NCBI RefSeq assembly: GCF_020740795.1 | Contig: NC_067283.1 | Location: 7,281,659-7,345,658, forward strand | Source of the DNA: Apus apus | Lineage: Eukaryota > Chordata > Aves > Apodiformes > Apodidae | Length of the DNA: 64,000 nt | Direction of reading: 5' to 3' | In this document: one piece after another, positions 13,066-24,500 of the stretch | Layout: the number at the start of each line of letters is the position of its first letter | Position numbering within the stretch: the first letter of the stretch is position 1 | Notes under the pieces: model-generated | Seen by the model: the letters and a program-made list of their open reading frames with translations, nothing else | Database searches by the model: none | What the model was told of the DNA's origin: nothing | Translations under genes and position numbers: made by a program

Positions 13066-13200
13066 TCAGCAGGACGAGAGAGACACATGGATGATGATGA
13101 TGAGGATGAAGATGAGGATGGTGATGGGGATCCCGATGCTCCTCCTGCTCCCGCGGCTCCTCTTCTCCTCACCTCCGCCTTCTCCACCTCCGCCTCGCAT
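13066..13200 (-). promoter_or_regulatory. Candidate upstream ORF in the KMT2C 5' leader
   Basis: An ATG at 13,200-13,198 (minus strand, G at -3) opens 44 codons that end in TGA at 13,068-13,066, five bases before the KMT2C start codon and in another frame. It begins with a GGGGEGGGEE segment and ends in an I/L/F-rich segment created by the GAT repeat. If the leader extends beyond 13,200, ribosomes would meet this frame first, and KMT2C would depend on leaky scanning or reinitiation over a very short gap. No conservation is visible to me. It is an inference from position only. Confidence 0.35.
13087..13138. repeat. GAT/GAA-type trinucleotide tract
   Basis: The plus strand carries imperfect GAT, GAG and GAA triplets (gatgatgatgatgaggatgaagatgaggatgg...). 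It begins 27 bases upstream of the KMT2C start codon, so it is probably transcribed as a pyrimidine-rich part of the 5' leader (CATCCTCATCTTCATCC...). Confidence 0.85.
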
Positions 13201-13580
13201 TGCTGGCCTCAGCCGCCGCCGACCAGCACAGGTAGCAGGGGGAGCAGCATGGGGAGAGCAGGAGGAGGAGGGAAAGGGGGGGGTGGTTGGAGGTAAGGGG
13301 GGGGTTGCGAAGAGAAAGAGCGCAGAGGAAGGAAGGGTCTCACACACAATAACACCCCCTCCCCAGCTCGGCGGGGTCTGTCGGGGCTGGGGGAGGTGAA
13401 GAGAGCGAGCGAGAGGCGGCTGATCCCGCCGCTGGGCTCCCCCCCCCCCGTTCTCAGAGGCCCCGGGAGCTGGCGGCGGCTCCGGCTGCTGCGCTGCCCG
13501 GCTGCGGCGGCCGCCGCTTCATTGTACACTGGCCCCGCGCCCTCCCCCCGCGCTGAGCCCCCGGGGGCGGAGGAGGAGCA

Positions 13581-13613
13581 GGCGGCGGCGGCGGCGGCGG
13601 AGGCGGCGGCGGC
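13581..13613. repeat. GGC/GCC trinucleotide repeat in the KMT2C promoter or leader
   Basis: About ten GGC units with a single GGA interruption on the plus strand (GCC on the KMT2C sense strand), 520-550 bases upstream of the start codon. It lies either in the distal 5' leader or in the core promoter, depending on the start site. Confidence 0.9.
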
Positions 13614-14170
13614 AGGGGCCGAGGCCGAGCGGAGGAAGTTTTGACAGCTCCAGCTGTTGTGTGTGTCGAGGGCTGAGTCCGGCCGGGCTCCGCGTCCCCT
13701 TCCCAGCCGGGCCGGGAGCAGGAAGTTTAACTTTGGGGAAAGAAGGAGGAGGAAGGGTGAAAAAGGGGGAGGAGGAAGAGAAGGGTGGCGGGGGGGGAGG
13801 AGGAGGCTCCCTCCCCGCGGGGTGGAGAAGGGATCCCGGCGCTGCCCTGGTGTGTAACCCCCCCCCCGCCCCGCACCGCAACCCCCCGCCTCCCTTCCCT
13901 CCCCCAGCCAGTGCGACGCAGAGACACGGAGCCCGCCCGCCCCCTCCCCCCGCCGCGGCCCCACACTGCGCCTGCCCGCTCCTCCCGCCCGGCCCCGGGC
14001 GCAGACACCGGCCCCGCCGGCGCTGACCTCACGGGCTGGCGGCCGCGCCGGGCTGCGGGGAAAGCGCGGAGCGGCGCGACGGGACGGGACGGGACGCGGT
14101 GCCACGGGGCGCCCCGCACGCCCACCCCGCACCGCGGGGACCGGCCAACCCGCTGGCTTCCCCCACCCTC

Positions 14171-14195
14171 GTTGTTTTTTATATATTTTATGTTC
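14171..14195 (-). promoter_or_regulatory. Isolated AT-rich block with TATA-like motif inside the CpG island
   Basis: A 25-base block made only of A/T apart from a few G stands alone in very GC-rich sequence. On the minus strand it contains TATATAAAA (14,185-14,177), a good TATA-box match. It is about 1.1 kb upstream of the KMT2C start codon. It could serve an alternative minus-strand start, or be incidental. Confidence 0.3.
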
Positions 14196-14693
14196 CCGGT
14201 GGAGAAGGAAAATCAAACAGAGCCCCCATCGGGCATGAAAGCGGCAGCTTCGCTTCGGGGTGCCCCTTATCCCCGTCCCCGCACGTCAGCGGCTGCGGGG
14301 GCAGCGCTTGCTCCTCCCGAGCCCCGGGGAGCCGGGGCAGGGCTGGCTGCAGCCCGGGGGTGCAGGGACCCCCTCCCCCCCCCCCGTGTCTGCGGCTCCG
14401 GGCGGGGGTGAAGGCAGCGAGCTGCGGGGAGCCGCGGCCGCCCCGGGGGAGGGGAGGGAGGGAGCAGAGTTCAGCGATGTGTGCGAGGGAGACAAAGTCT
14501 GGGGAGCGTGGCCGCTTTCCAGCAGCCCCGGCTGGAACAGCTGCGGCCGCTCGGGACGGCGGGAGGGGCCTCTCCCGGGCGGGGGCCGAGCTGGCTGCCT
14601 GCCCGCCCGGCTGCGCCGCGGCTCGGGGCGGGGTTAAGCCTCATTACACGGGATTTAACGTGTCCCGGAGGCCAGGAGGGACTCCGGGTTCGA

Positions 14694-14739
14694 AGGGGAG
14701 GGGAGGGGAGGGGGGGGGGGGGGAAGGGAAGGGAAACGA
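14694..14739 (+). repeat. (GGGGA)n / G14 tract, possible G-quadruplex
   Basis: The plus strand reads GGGGA units, then a run of 14 G (14,710-14,723), then GGGAA units. At least six separate runs of three or more G meet the usual G-quadruplex pattern. It sits in the upstream half of the CpG island, 1.6 kb from the KMT2C start. Confidence 0.85.
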
Positions 14740-14992
14740 AACTCTACGGGCCTCGAAGCCAGAAGAGAAGTCCGGCCACGGGGTGAGGAAATAGACCGCG
14801 CCCCCGGACTTTCCTCCCAGCCTTGCCCCGGGGCGGGGAGCGGGCCTTGGCCGGGGGCCCCCGCACCGGGCACCGCCCCGAGGGCAACCCCTGAGGGGGC
14901 CTCCCCGGAGGGACCCTCCCCTTGCCCGGCCTCCCTGCCTGCCTGCCGCGGAGGGCAGCGCCGGGGGCCCCTCTCCGCGGGCTGCGCTCCCG

Positions 14993-15056
14993 CCCTCTTC
15001 CCCTCCCTTCCTCCCTCTTCCCTTCCCTCCCTCCCCTCTTCCCTTCCCTCCCTCCT
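14993..15056. repeat. Polypyrimidine (CCCTT/CCTCC) tract
   Basis: About 64 bases of pure C and T in irregular CCCTTCCCTCC units near the right edge of the CpG island. Mirror symmetry of such tracts can favour triplex or S1-sensitive DNA. Confidence 0.85.
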
Positions 15057-15259
15057 GCTGCCCCGGGCTGGAGCAGCGGGTGCAAAGGGAGCGGTGGTTC
15101 AGCGCAGGGATGCTGAATCGGGAGGTGGGTGGTGTGGATGGGGAAAGAGATGGACCCCGCAGAGGGGGCGGGCGTTTGGGTCGGGAGAACTTCGCCGGAC
15201 TCGGAGAAGCGGCCGGGAGCGGTGCCTGCAGGACCGGACACCTACGGTTGCCTCTCGAG

Positions 15260-17295
15260 AACCCTGCGCCCGGTGTTCCTCCCTGGTCATTTCGGTTTCT
15301 GCTCTCTGAATCCCACTTGATAAAAATGGCCTAGAGCGGGACACAGGTACAGCAAGGAAGGAAGGAAGGGAGGGAGGGAAGGAGGAGCTAATGTTAGCCA
15401 CTGTCGGTTTGATGTGAAAATAAACAACAATCCAAGGCTTTACACTGTTGTTCCTTCCCAAAATCTTCGTTTGTCACCTTCAGAAACACCAAATTAAAAT
15501 GGCAAATACAGCTTTTGCTGTTCTTGGGAACCATTTCACAATAAAAAAAACTTTGGTGGTTCATTTCCTAGCTTTACAGGTAAATAAATTAGACTTTTGT
15601 GACATTTTTGTATCTGTATGTGAAGACAGAGGTAACATATTTCTTTCCATTTATGTACACGTATACAAATACTACATAAAGCCAGCCCTTTTGCTCACCT
15701 TGCAAGGACAGCAGCTGGATTGCTGGTGTGACTTTCTTGGCCCTGTTACTGAAAATGTACTAGTTTTTGTGAAATTAAAAAATATATCCTGAGCTAAATG
15801 TTTGTATTATGAAGTCTGCAAATGACAACATAGGTATACTGCTCATAAACTTCAGATATGGTAACTTGCTCTGTTTACATGCTCTCTAACACAGGAGAAA
15901 GTGCCTTTGAATGTTTTAGCTCAGACAATTTAGCATAATTTAACTGAAAACATTTAATGCTATACAGGCCCAGACTTGGGTGGAGCAGAGATAAAAGCAG
16001 GGAGGGAGAGGGAAGTAAAAGGCCACAGCCTCTGCACAGTGGGATCACTGGTGTGGCATTTGCTAGAGGTGCCAGGTTGCCATCTGGTCTGCTAAAAAAA
16101 ATGGCCATGTCCTGGAGCACTGACTGTGCATGTGCAGATGTCCTGGGCCTGCGCGGTGGGTTGGGTGAGTCTGGGATGTGTCAGAGCTGCTATGCATGTG
16201 CAAATGGATTTGAGCTGAGACACGTGAGCAGGCTGTGGGCTCAGATCATCTGCTAGGTGTATGGGGAATAGCTGTCACATCCCACTGAAATGCATGCAGT
16301 GAAATCACTAGAGTCACTTGTCCATGCATGGTTCATCTGGTCCCCCCATGTAAACGTTGTTTAATACTTTTAGGTCACCTGTAAGTGGTTGAGCTTTAGG
16401 CAGGAAATACATCTATATGTAGCTATCACAGTACAAGGCTTGAGTGGAGGCAGGATGGAGTTAGCTTTGGCATAGCTAAACAAGGACAAGAATGTGTTAA
16501 AGGACTTAGGACTATTAGTTATGCTGCTGTGTCCTACCTCATTATATGTCAGAACAAAGCCAGGCAGGTCTGTTCTGTGAACTGCTGCAGCCACTGGCTT
16601 GGCAAGCAAAGGTGTGAAGAGCTTTGCTGGACTGAGAGAGACTTGTGAGCAGGAGCCCAAAGCAGAGGTGGGATTGTAGGGAATTGTATTTGCTAGCATT
16701 ATTTATCACTCAGTAAAGCTGGGGGGACAAGTTAGAAGAAACTGTGTCACCAAACATAAATCCAGTTCAGGAGGGACGTTTGAACAATTCTGTCAGGAAA
16801 ATTTTTACATTTGGATTTGCCCCCCACTAGCCACCAGCTGTAAATTATCTCTGTCTGGAAAGCACATTTTTACAGCAAATACATAGTATTAAATGAACAA
16901 GACCTCTGCTTTACTGAATGAGAACAGATCTTTCAGTTCATTGTAAACTAACTCAAGTGAACTGACACACCTGTTTCATTTTGTTTGTTGTTTGTTGGTT
17001 TTTTTTACTTTCAAGGGCAGGCAGCTTTGAAACTTTCAAACAGAAAAATGACAACTGTTTTATAAATACCATTTATACCATTGTATCATTAAACAATTAA
17101 AACACTAGTATGTAACAGAAATAATGAGAAGATTATTCCAGATTCTGTCAAAAATGGGATCCAGATACTTACTCTGTTATGACATTAGTTCCAAGCTTTG
17201 CCAACTTAATGATGTTTCACTACTCTACAAAAAGCATAAAGTTCCATTTTTGTTTTCTTTGCATGTGTTTCCATTGCAGAAAAGATCACTAAGTT
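15260..17295. other. Intergenic DNA flanking the CpG island
   Basis: Begins with a short (GGAA/GGGA)n microsatellite at about 15,354-15,385, then ordinary AT-rich sequence. Open frames here (up to about 115 codons) show no recognisable domain or codon pattern. No RNA gene was recognised. Confidence 0.6.
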
Positions 17296-17907
17296 CATAG
17301 AATCATAGAGTGGTTTGGATTGGAAGGGACCTTTAAGGGTCATCTAGTCCAAACCCCCTGCAGTAAGCAGAGACATCTTCAACTACATCAGGGTGCTCAG
17401 AGCCCCATCCAACCTGACCTGGAATGTTTCCAGGGATGGGGCATCTAGCAACCCCTCTCTGGACAGCTTGTTCCAGTGTTTCACCACCCTCATAGTAAAA
17501 AATGTCTTGCATCTAGTTTAAATCTACCTTCTTTTAGTTCAAAAGCATTACCTGACATCCTATGCATCAGGCTCTGCTAAACAATTTTGTTTCCATCTTT
17601 CTTATGAGCCCCCTTTAAGTATTGTAGGGCTGTAACAAGGTGTCCCTAGAGCCTTCTCTTCTCCAGGCTAGAAAACCCCAGCTCTCTGAGCCTGTCTTTA
17701 TGGCAGAAGTGCTCTAGCCCTTGGGTCATCTTCATGGCCCTCCTCTGGACTTACCCAAGAGCTCCACGTCCTCCCTGTGCTGAGGAGCCCAGAATTGGCC
17801 AAAGTACTCCAGGTGGGGATCTCACCAGAGCAGGGTAGAGGTGGGGAATCACCTCCCTCCACCTGATGGCCATACTTCTTGTGATGCAGCCCAGAATATG
17901 GTTTTCA
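17296..17907 (-). mobile_element. CR1 LINE fragment, antisense, about 610 bp
   Basis: The plus strand starts with 'tcatagaatcatagagtggtttggattggaagggacct', the reverse complement of the avian CR1 3' end including its ATTCTATGA-type tail. It then follows the expected antisense pattern (gtccaaaccccctgcag..., ccatccaacctgacctggaatgtttccagggatgggg, ...cttctccaggctagaaaaccccagctctctgagcctgtc, ...ccctcctctggactt..., cagaattggccaaagtactccaggtggggatctcaccagagcagggtagaggtggg). It is 5'-truncated like most CR1 copies and carries stop codons and small indels in the ORF2 region, so it is dead. Confidence 0.95.
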
Positions 17908-20900
17908 CAAAGGGTTAATTTAAGATATGTCAGCAACATGTTAACATTTTAAATGTTTAGTATATTGAACCATTTTGTCTTTAACCTGTGCTAAACTGAT
18001 AGTTTGCTGTCATGAGCTGTTGCTTACTGCAATACACAGCTCTGAAAACTGGTGAGATTGGGGTGCTGGTGCACATCCCATTTGGCTGTCCTTGCTGTAA
18101 GGGTAGTAGACTGCAGAAAAAGGTGCAGTGGGCAGTTGAGGGTGATAACCACATCAATTGCCCATGGTAGTTGCATCTGCATTTGTATTCAGACGAGTAC
18201 TTCAGAAATAGCTGAATAAGCTGAATAACCCAAGATAATTTAAAAGAGTTCTAGAAAAAATGCTTAAATCAAGCAGCAAAATCAGGATTAGGTCATACAA
18301 ATACATGACTCCTAATTTATTTGTACTAAATTTGGCTGGACTAAAAGTCATGTTAATTGTCATATGCCAATGAATGCATCATAGAAGTCTAGTTTTAAAC
18401 TTGAAATGTCTGTTTCTTCTTTTCATCAGTTTTGCTTACTTGTCATCTTGTAGATCTGTCTTACTTCAGGCAACAACACAACCTGGATAGTGGGTACAAC
18501 ATACCCTTGAGCAGCGGTGACTTTCCCAGCAGTTTGCAGAGATGCTTGTCACTGCAGATGGTGGGGGATAAGCCTCAGTTTTTGTCCTGAGCAGCATTCC
18601 CTGACAGCTGGAGAAATCCAGTTATCGGATGCTCTGGAGCAGTGGACAGATAATGTGGAGGTCCAGTCCCCCTAAAATCCATCTAACTGCTCTCTTTGGA
18701 GGCAGCAAAGTTCACAGTCTGTGAGGCAAAGTATTTCATTCTAGTTCTTGTTTTCCCACCTGCTCCCCACTCTGAGGTATCCAGAGCTACATTCTGCAAT
18801 AGCTACTCTGCACACCAACTAATCCAGAGTTTGTGTGGACATGGGCTAATACAGTCGAGGCTCCCCATCCCCTGCCTGCTTTAACTTGATTAGTTTAGTA
18901 TGTGTTAAAGGCAGCCTTGCCCACGCTGTGATATATGTGCTAACCTCACACCTTTACACCCTAGTCTCGCCAAAGCCTGAGGCCTTTTCATCATATTAAG
19001 CTGCTTAGACTGGGCTAATGTGACTGAGAAACACACCTTTTTTATCCATTAAGACAGGGCCAAAAATGTTAAGTGCTCAAGATGCAAGCCCCTAGGGCTT
19101 GTCTATTTATCGAGTTATTACACGTGGAGGCTTTTATCTTCATAACAAAATGTTCTTTTTGTGCATGCCAAAGTGTGAATTTAAAACTAGTGGTTATAGT
19201 ATAACCCTCATGCAGACTCATTCATTCTGGCATCTTCTGGCTTTTTTACAGAATAACTTCTTTAATTTGTTTAAATGAAATTAAAAAAGGTGCTCATATT
19301 GGAGTGACTTTGTCCACATGAGGAATTACGTTTGCCTGACTCTGGTAGTATTGCTAATAATACCTCCTTAGGTGGAGAAGCTTTGTCTATTAGGAATGTT
19401 AATTTTGCACATGTTTGCACTTAATAAGAGCATTGCTTGTTTACATTTGAATCTTTCTATTTGGGCAAGTGGTGGCTGATGCACTATACTGAAATTCATT
19501 AAGTTATTCCATACCAAGGCCATGATCCTGGGGATGCTAATTAGGCAGATAAGTAGCTAAATACATAAATAGTTTCTCTGAAGACAACTACCTCCTGAAT
19601 AAAGTTCATTCTGTGTTTAAGCATTTGCAGAAATGCTTAAATTATTCCTAAAGTAGCAATTTACATAATTTGCTTTCATCAGGAACAATGGACTCTGCTA
19701 TGTTGTATTTTGTTAGCATCCACGTGAAGTCATATCAAGAACCTACAAGTTACCAATGAACTTCAGTTCCATTCTTTGAGACTTGCCTCATGCATTGCAA
19801 TTCATGTCTTGTTTACAACTCTATGAAACTCTAACTTTATGAACCTTAATATTCTGACTTTTGGTTTCGACACGTATGTGGTGGTGGGCAGTGGAGAAAG
19901 AATATTTTATGACATATTATTACTTGCATGACTTTTTAATCCGAAAAGGTAGAATACTAATAGTTTGAGGAAAACCAAACCAGTGTCTGAAAGCAGCACA
20001 TGCTGAAGTGCTGGCTGCCCTGCAGGTATGTGGAGGGCAGGAAAAGCCCACAGCCAGCAGCAAGCACCCAGTATCTGGCCACTTTGTGTGCACCTCTGTG
20101 GAAGAACAAAAGACTGGTAGAATTTTTATCATGCAGAAAGTTAAATAAGTGTCTGAGCAGTGTTTGCAGGAGTGGTGCATTACACTCAGATTACTTAACA
20201 GAAATAATACAAGCCTCACCATGAAGTGGGAAGAAAGAATTAGTTTGTGTGCATTCAATCATACATTATTTATTTTTTTAATAGGACTATGCTTTTATTC
20301 TGTGTTTTGTACAGCATCTGGTGCACTGGGGTCCTGGTTCCTTATGTGAGATCTTGGGTGCAATGTAGATACTATTAATAGAAATAACCTTGTAACATAC
20401 TGCCAGTTTTGCAACAAAATAATCTCTGTCCCAGAAGGGATGGCCTCACTTTTAAAGGAATTTAATGTGGGAGATGCAAGTGCCTTGGGTTGAAGTCAGG
20501 TAAACACTGGGAGCCCAATCCAGTTTGCAGCTGTTTACTTCAATAAAACTACGTGTCTGAGTAAGGAGGGAAGAATTTGGCCTTTGGTTTTTGAAGTTAA
20601 TTGCAGACAATTAATGGGGACATGTCACCTACATGAGGTCCAGCCAGAATTCAGCCCTTTACTTCTTTAATAACTAATGTTTTAAACCAATTAGTTGCAT
20701 ACCCATATGGAAACAACAGCAGAGCCTCCACAGCCAAGACTATACTGAGATTCTAAATTATACATATAATAAAGGCTGTGCATGCATTTTCTGGCTGAGA
20801 ACAATGCTCTATTTCAGCCCCAAGCAAATATTTTTCTCCAAGCCCCTTGACAAAAACACACTTTTTAATGGAAGTCCAGACACCACCCTAATTACAGTGC

Positions 20901-21308
20901 AGCAAACATTACAATCGTAATCCCATTTCATCCTTAGGCAAGAAGAGCCTCCCTGGGGGCCCAGCTGCCTTTCTTTGCTAGTGACCAATTGTGCAAAAAA
21001 GGCCTTTTCCCAAGTGCATTTTTTTTATTTAACCTCTGCTGCACTTCTCCGTGAAAGATGCATGGGGAGCTGCTAGTACAGTATTCCTCCTGGCACTCCC
21101 TGCAGTCCTGGTCCTGGAGGATCATGTGGCATCCCGGGATGCCCAGTCTGCAACCAGGTGTTTGCCATCCCCGCAGCTTCTCTGCCTGTCTCCCATGGGA
21201 GCCTGGCAGGAGCCAAAAGTCCAGGCTCATCACCTTTGTACCATGTAGGTTTCACTCTGACTCGTTCCAGCAGCCCCCCAGCTGGCTCCTTTGGATGTGC
21301 CCAGCAGC
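17908..21308. other. Intergenic DNA, candidate conserved non-coding stretch near 19.0-19.9 kb
   Basis: No gene recognised. The part from about 19,020 to 19,900 is rich in TAAT-type homeodomain cores, with an AACAATGG SOX-type motif near 19,684, and has no obvious repeats. It has the look of an old, slowly evolving element, but this is a visual impression only. Confidence 0.4.
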
Positions 21309-21585
21309 AGAATCACAGAATCACCAAGGCTGGAAAAGACCTTTAAGATCATCAAGTCCAGCCTGTGACCAACACCACCACATCAGCCAGACCATGGCAC
21401 TAAGTGCCACATCCAGCCTTTCCTTGAACACCTCCAGGGATGGTGCCTCCACCACTTCCCTGGGAAGTCCATCCCAATATCTAATCACTCTTTCTGTGAA
21501 GAAGTGCTTCCTAATATCCAACCTAAACCTCCCCTGGAGCAGCTTGAGGCCAGGCCCTCTTGTCTTGTTGCTAGTTGCGAATTCC
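21309..21585 (-). mobile_element. CR1 LINE 3' fragment with open ORF2 C-terminus
   Basis: The plus strand begins 'gaatcacagaatcaccaaggctggaaaagacctttaagatcatcaagtcc', the reverse complement of a CR1 3' end. On the minus strand the frame spells the familiar end of CR1 ORF2 ([15 protein letters not shown], then [15 protein letters not shown], then RLDVAL), the C-terminal tail after the reverse transcriptase. This stretch has no frameshift or stop, unlike the copy at 17.3 kb, so it is a younger or better-preserved insertion. The catalytic domains are absent (5' truncation near 21,585). Confidence 0.95.
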
Positions 21586-24500
21586 CATTTTTGCAGGCCT
21601 GCCACACTTGAAAAGTCCTTCCTTTGGACCCAGTAATGCAGCTGTCCCAGTGGCTGTCCTAATCCAGGTGGATGAGGATAGAGCTGTTTGGAGAGAAGGG
21701 CTGCGGGCACACTGGAGCAGCCCACAGCATTCCCAGCAGGAATGCCTTCATTTGAAGTAGCCTTGCAGCATCTCCAGGTTTTTGCAGTGTTTGGATGGGG
21801 AAGTAAATGTGATCAGTTTCTTACTACCATGTTGAGTCAGTGGGTAGATTTTCTGTGTGGACTGTGATATTGACAGGACAAATTTGCAAGACTATCTGAA
21901 GCTGGAATCTTTTCCTGCCAGAAATATGGGAAGAAATATATGAACATACATAAACTCAAGGGTATACTTGTGGTTCTTACTTTTTTTTTCCCTCCTGCCT
22001 TCTTAAATCAAAGCAATAAATCCGTATGATCAAAAGAGCTGGAATATTCAATCTCCTTACGTAATTGATCTGAAAATCCTAATTAAGTCTGGAGACAAAT
22101 TAAACATAAGGTTTCTTGTTCTCTCTACAACATTGTCAAGTACAGTACAGTCTTCTATTATAGAACTCCTACAAGTCTTATGTACAGAGTAAAATCATGC
22201 AGCTGAGATACAGGGCTCTTGCTTGTTTTTATGGAAAGTATCTGCTGGGAGGGCATTTCTGCTGTCCTGTTCCCTTCTATTTAGGTTCTCATATGGTGTT
22301 AGTCACCATGGTATCTTACAGCTTTATAAAAATATAGAGCACCATATGTGATAAATCAATAATATTAAGAATGAAGATGCCAGATAAAAATATTATTCAC
22401 AAATCTAAAGCAGAAGATAGCCAGTAATGGACAGACCCAGACAAGCAGCTTGAGTAAAAGGAGCATGTGTGTGAATCGAAGAGATGAGGTCAAAATCATT
22501 CCCTAGATGATAATATTGCATCCAGTCACTGTATGTGAGTGTGAATGGCACACTCACTCCTTCCTCTCCAAACCTGTGCTACAGCACACTGAAGCAGAGG
22601 GACCATGTGAAAGCCATATCCTGTTCCCTGCTTTGCACTGCAGAAGAGCCCCTAGCAAGCTCGTGCATTTATTGTTAAATACGTGCACACATAATTCCAA
22701 TCCAAACATAAAGCAAAATGAGGAACTGTTCTTCCCTTGGAGAGAATGCACTGCAGTGTTAATGTTACCCCCCAATTGGTAATCTCAGTTACATATATTC
22801 TCATGGTTTTAATTTTCCACTTAGTTTCAGACAGATCTGTTTTCTATTTATGTTGTAAAATGTCAACACGTAAATAATTTTATCTACCTGTTGTATCCCT
22901 CACTACTAAATTCTTTATCTTGATGGAATAGCAAAAGTAATTATATTTATAAATGGAATGCCTGTTTTGCCTAAGAACCACATATAATTCCCTTCTCTAA
23001 GAGAGATTTTTATAATTCCTCCAAAAATGTCTTGGCAAGGATCAACCCACCAGTTGGGAGTGTGGATCCAGCCTTTAGGGACAGAGCTCAGGATTCTGAT
23101 CCCTTTGGCCAACAGGCAGGAAGGCACCATAGAAAAAATGCTCTAGTTTGTTTCAGATAATGGTGCTGATGTGAAATATGTGCAGTTATTAAGGACCCCA
23201 GAAAACTAATTCACTGAGAGTTGTTTCCCACCTGTGGATTTTGCTATTCAGCCTTGTATTATTTTGGCAACTGGAGCATTCTTCATTGTGGATGGCTGTG
23301 GGAAGATATTAATCCTGCTCTTCAAGTAAGATATACTCACTGATCTAATAGGCCTGCTCCACCTCTACTGTATCGTATTGTGAAAGGAAATCAAATAAAT
23401 CCCAAGTGAAAGGAAGAGTAATCTTGAGTCCTTCTTATCTCCTTTCTACCTTATTTTTCACCTGCTTTCTGCAGACAAGTTCAGCTGTCCCTTGCTCAAT
23501 AGGAGTAGAGCAGAGGGACATCTGTTGTGAGCTCTGCATCTTATTCTTCTCTGGGCACTCCTTGAGAAATCCTCACTCAAAATCATTGTATGGGGACAGT
23601 GGATCCTAGCCACAAACAGTTCACAGCTTGCTCCCTGGATGAATGAAACAACTACAGGCCTCCTGGAGCTGATCTGCAGTACAGAAAAAGACAATCACAC
23701 TTTTCTTACTGGGTTGTGCTGTCTATATGTGCATGTGTATTCTTTCTTTTATTATAATTTCTCTAATATTTGTTTTGATAAAAAGTTATTCTGGGGTACA
23801 TGCAAAGCAGTGAGATATTCTGTTCCTACAGAGGTGGCAGACTTGAGGAGGGTTGTATTGGAGCACTGAAAACCTGTGTTCTGTGTACTTTGGGAGCTGC
23901 AAATGTAGGGGTCTGTGTAGAAGAGATGTGGTTGATGTAAGACAAGAAGTCCTTGGCCTTGGTGAAAAAACCCCTAGGGTCTCACAGGGTTTGATACAAG
24001 CATTTCCAGGGGTACTGGTTCCTCACCTGCTGGAGCTTTCACTACCCAGTTTTCACTGAAACTACGGTATGATCAGCAGAAGCAAACACATGCTGCTCCT
24101 GAAGCTCAGCAGCTCCCAGTCTGGTATCTTTCACATAAATCAGTTTAAACTACCGGGGGAGTTTAGTAGCCACAGCAGTGACTCAGCACACAGTTGTGTC
24201 GGCCATCTCTGCAGGAGGGGTCCTCCACTGGGAAGGCAGGATGTCACATCTTCAACCACTGCAGTGAAATTCATAGGGGCTGTGAGCAGGAGTCTCAGGA
24301 GTTCCTGCACTGCAGTGGCCTAGTTTATGTAGATGCTTTGAAGAAGCTAGCTCCTGTGCCTCCAAGAGTGTTCCAGCAGGGTCAGCTGCAGCATGCACCA
24401 AGCTGGGTATGGTTCTGAGTAGCTGGCCCCTGCACTCCATGGCTCAGTTCTGTCCCCTTAGTAAGTCTGACTTACCTGCTTTAAAGCTCTGGCTACATAA

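Larger units (their letters stand above)
11600..15260. promoter_or_regulatory. KMT2C: CpG island / promoter region of KMT2C
   Basis: GC and CpG content rise abruptly near 11.6 kb and fall back near 15.26 kb, with flanks that are AT-rich and CpG-poor. Exon 1 of KMT2C lies inside it, and the densest CpG block (13.4-14.9 kb) is upstream of the minus-strand start codon, as expected for a broad, TATA-less housekeeping-type promoter. GC-box-like motifs (gggcggg) occur near 14,403, 14,626, 14,833 and 15,168, and a CRE half-site (cgtca) near 14,284. The transcription start cannot be placed from sequence; the human 5' UTR is, from memory, only a few hundred bases, which would put it near 13.2-13.6 kb. 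Promoters of this type often fire in both directions, so a plus-strand transcript starting here is possible. All long open frames in this block, on either strand, look like GC-rich shadows. Confidence 0.9.

Noticed and set aside
13066..13347. 93-codon version of the KMT2C upstream ORF
   Set aside because: Its first codon is GTG, not ATG. The first ATG in this frame is at 13,200, so only the 44-codon version is kept as a candidate.
11608..14794. Several long open frames (up to 335 codons) on both strands in the CpG island
   Set aside because: They overlap each other in several frames, consist of P/A/G/R/S-rich low-complexity protein and reflect the scarcity of stop codons in GC-rich DNA. Only the 12,870-13,060 frame matches a known protein.
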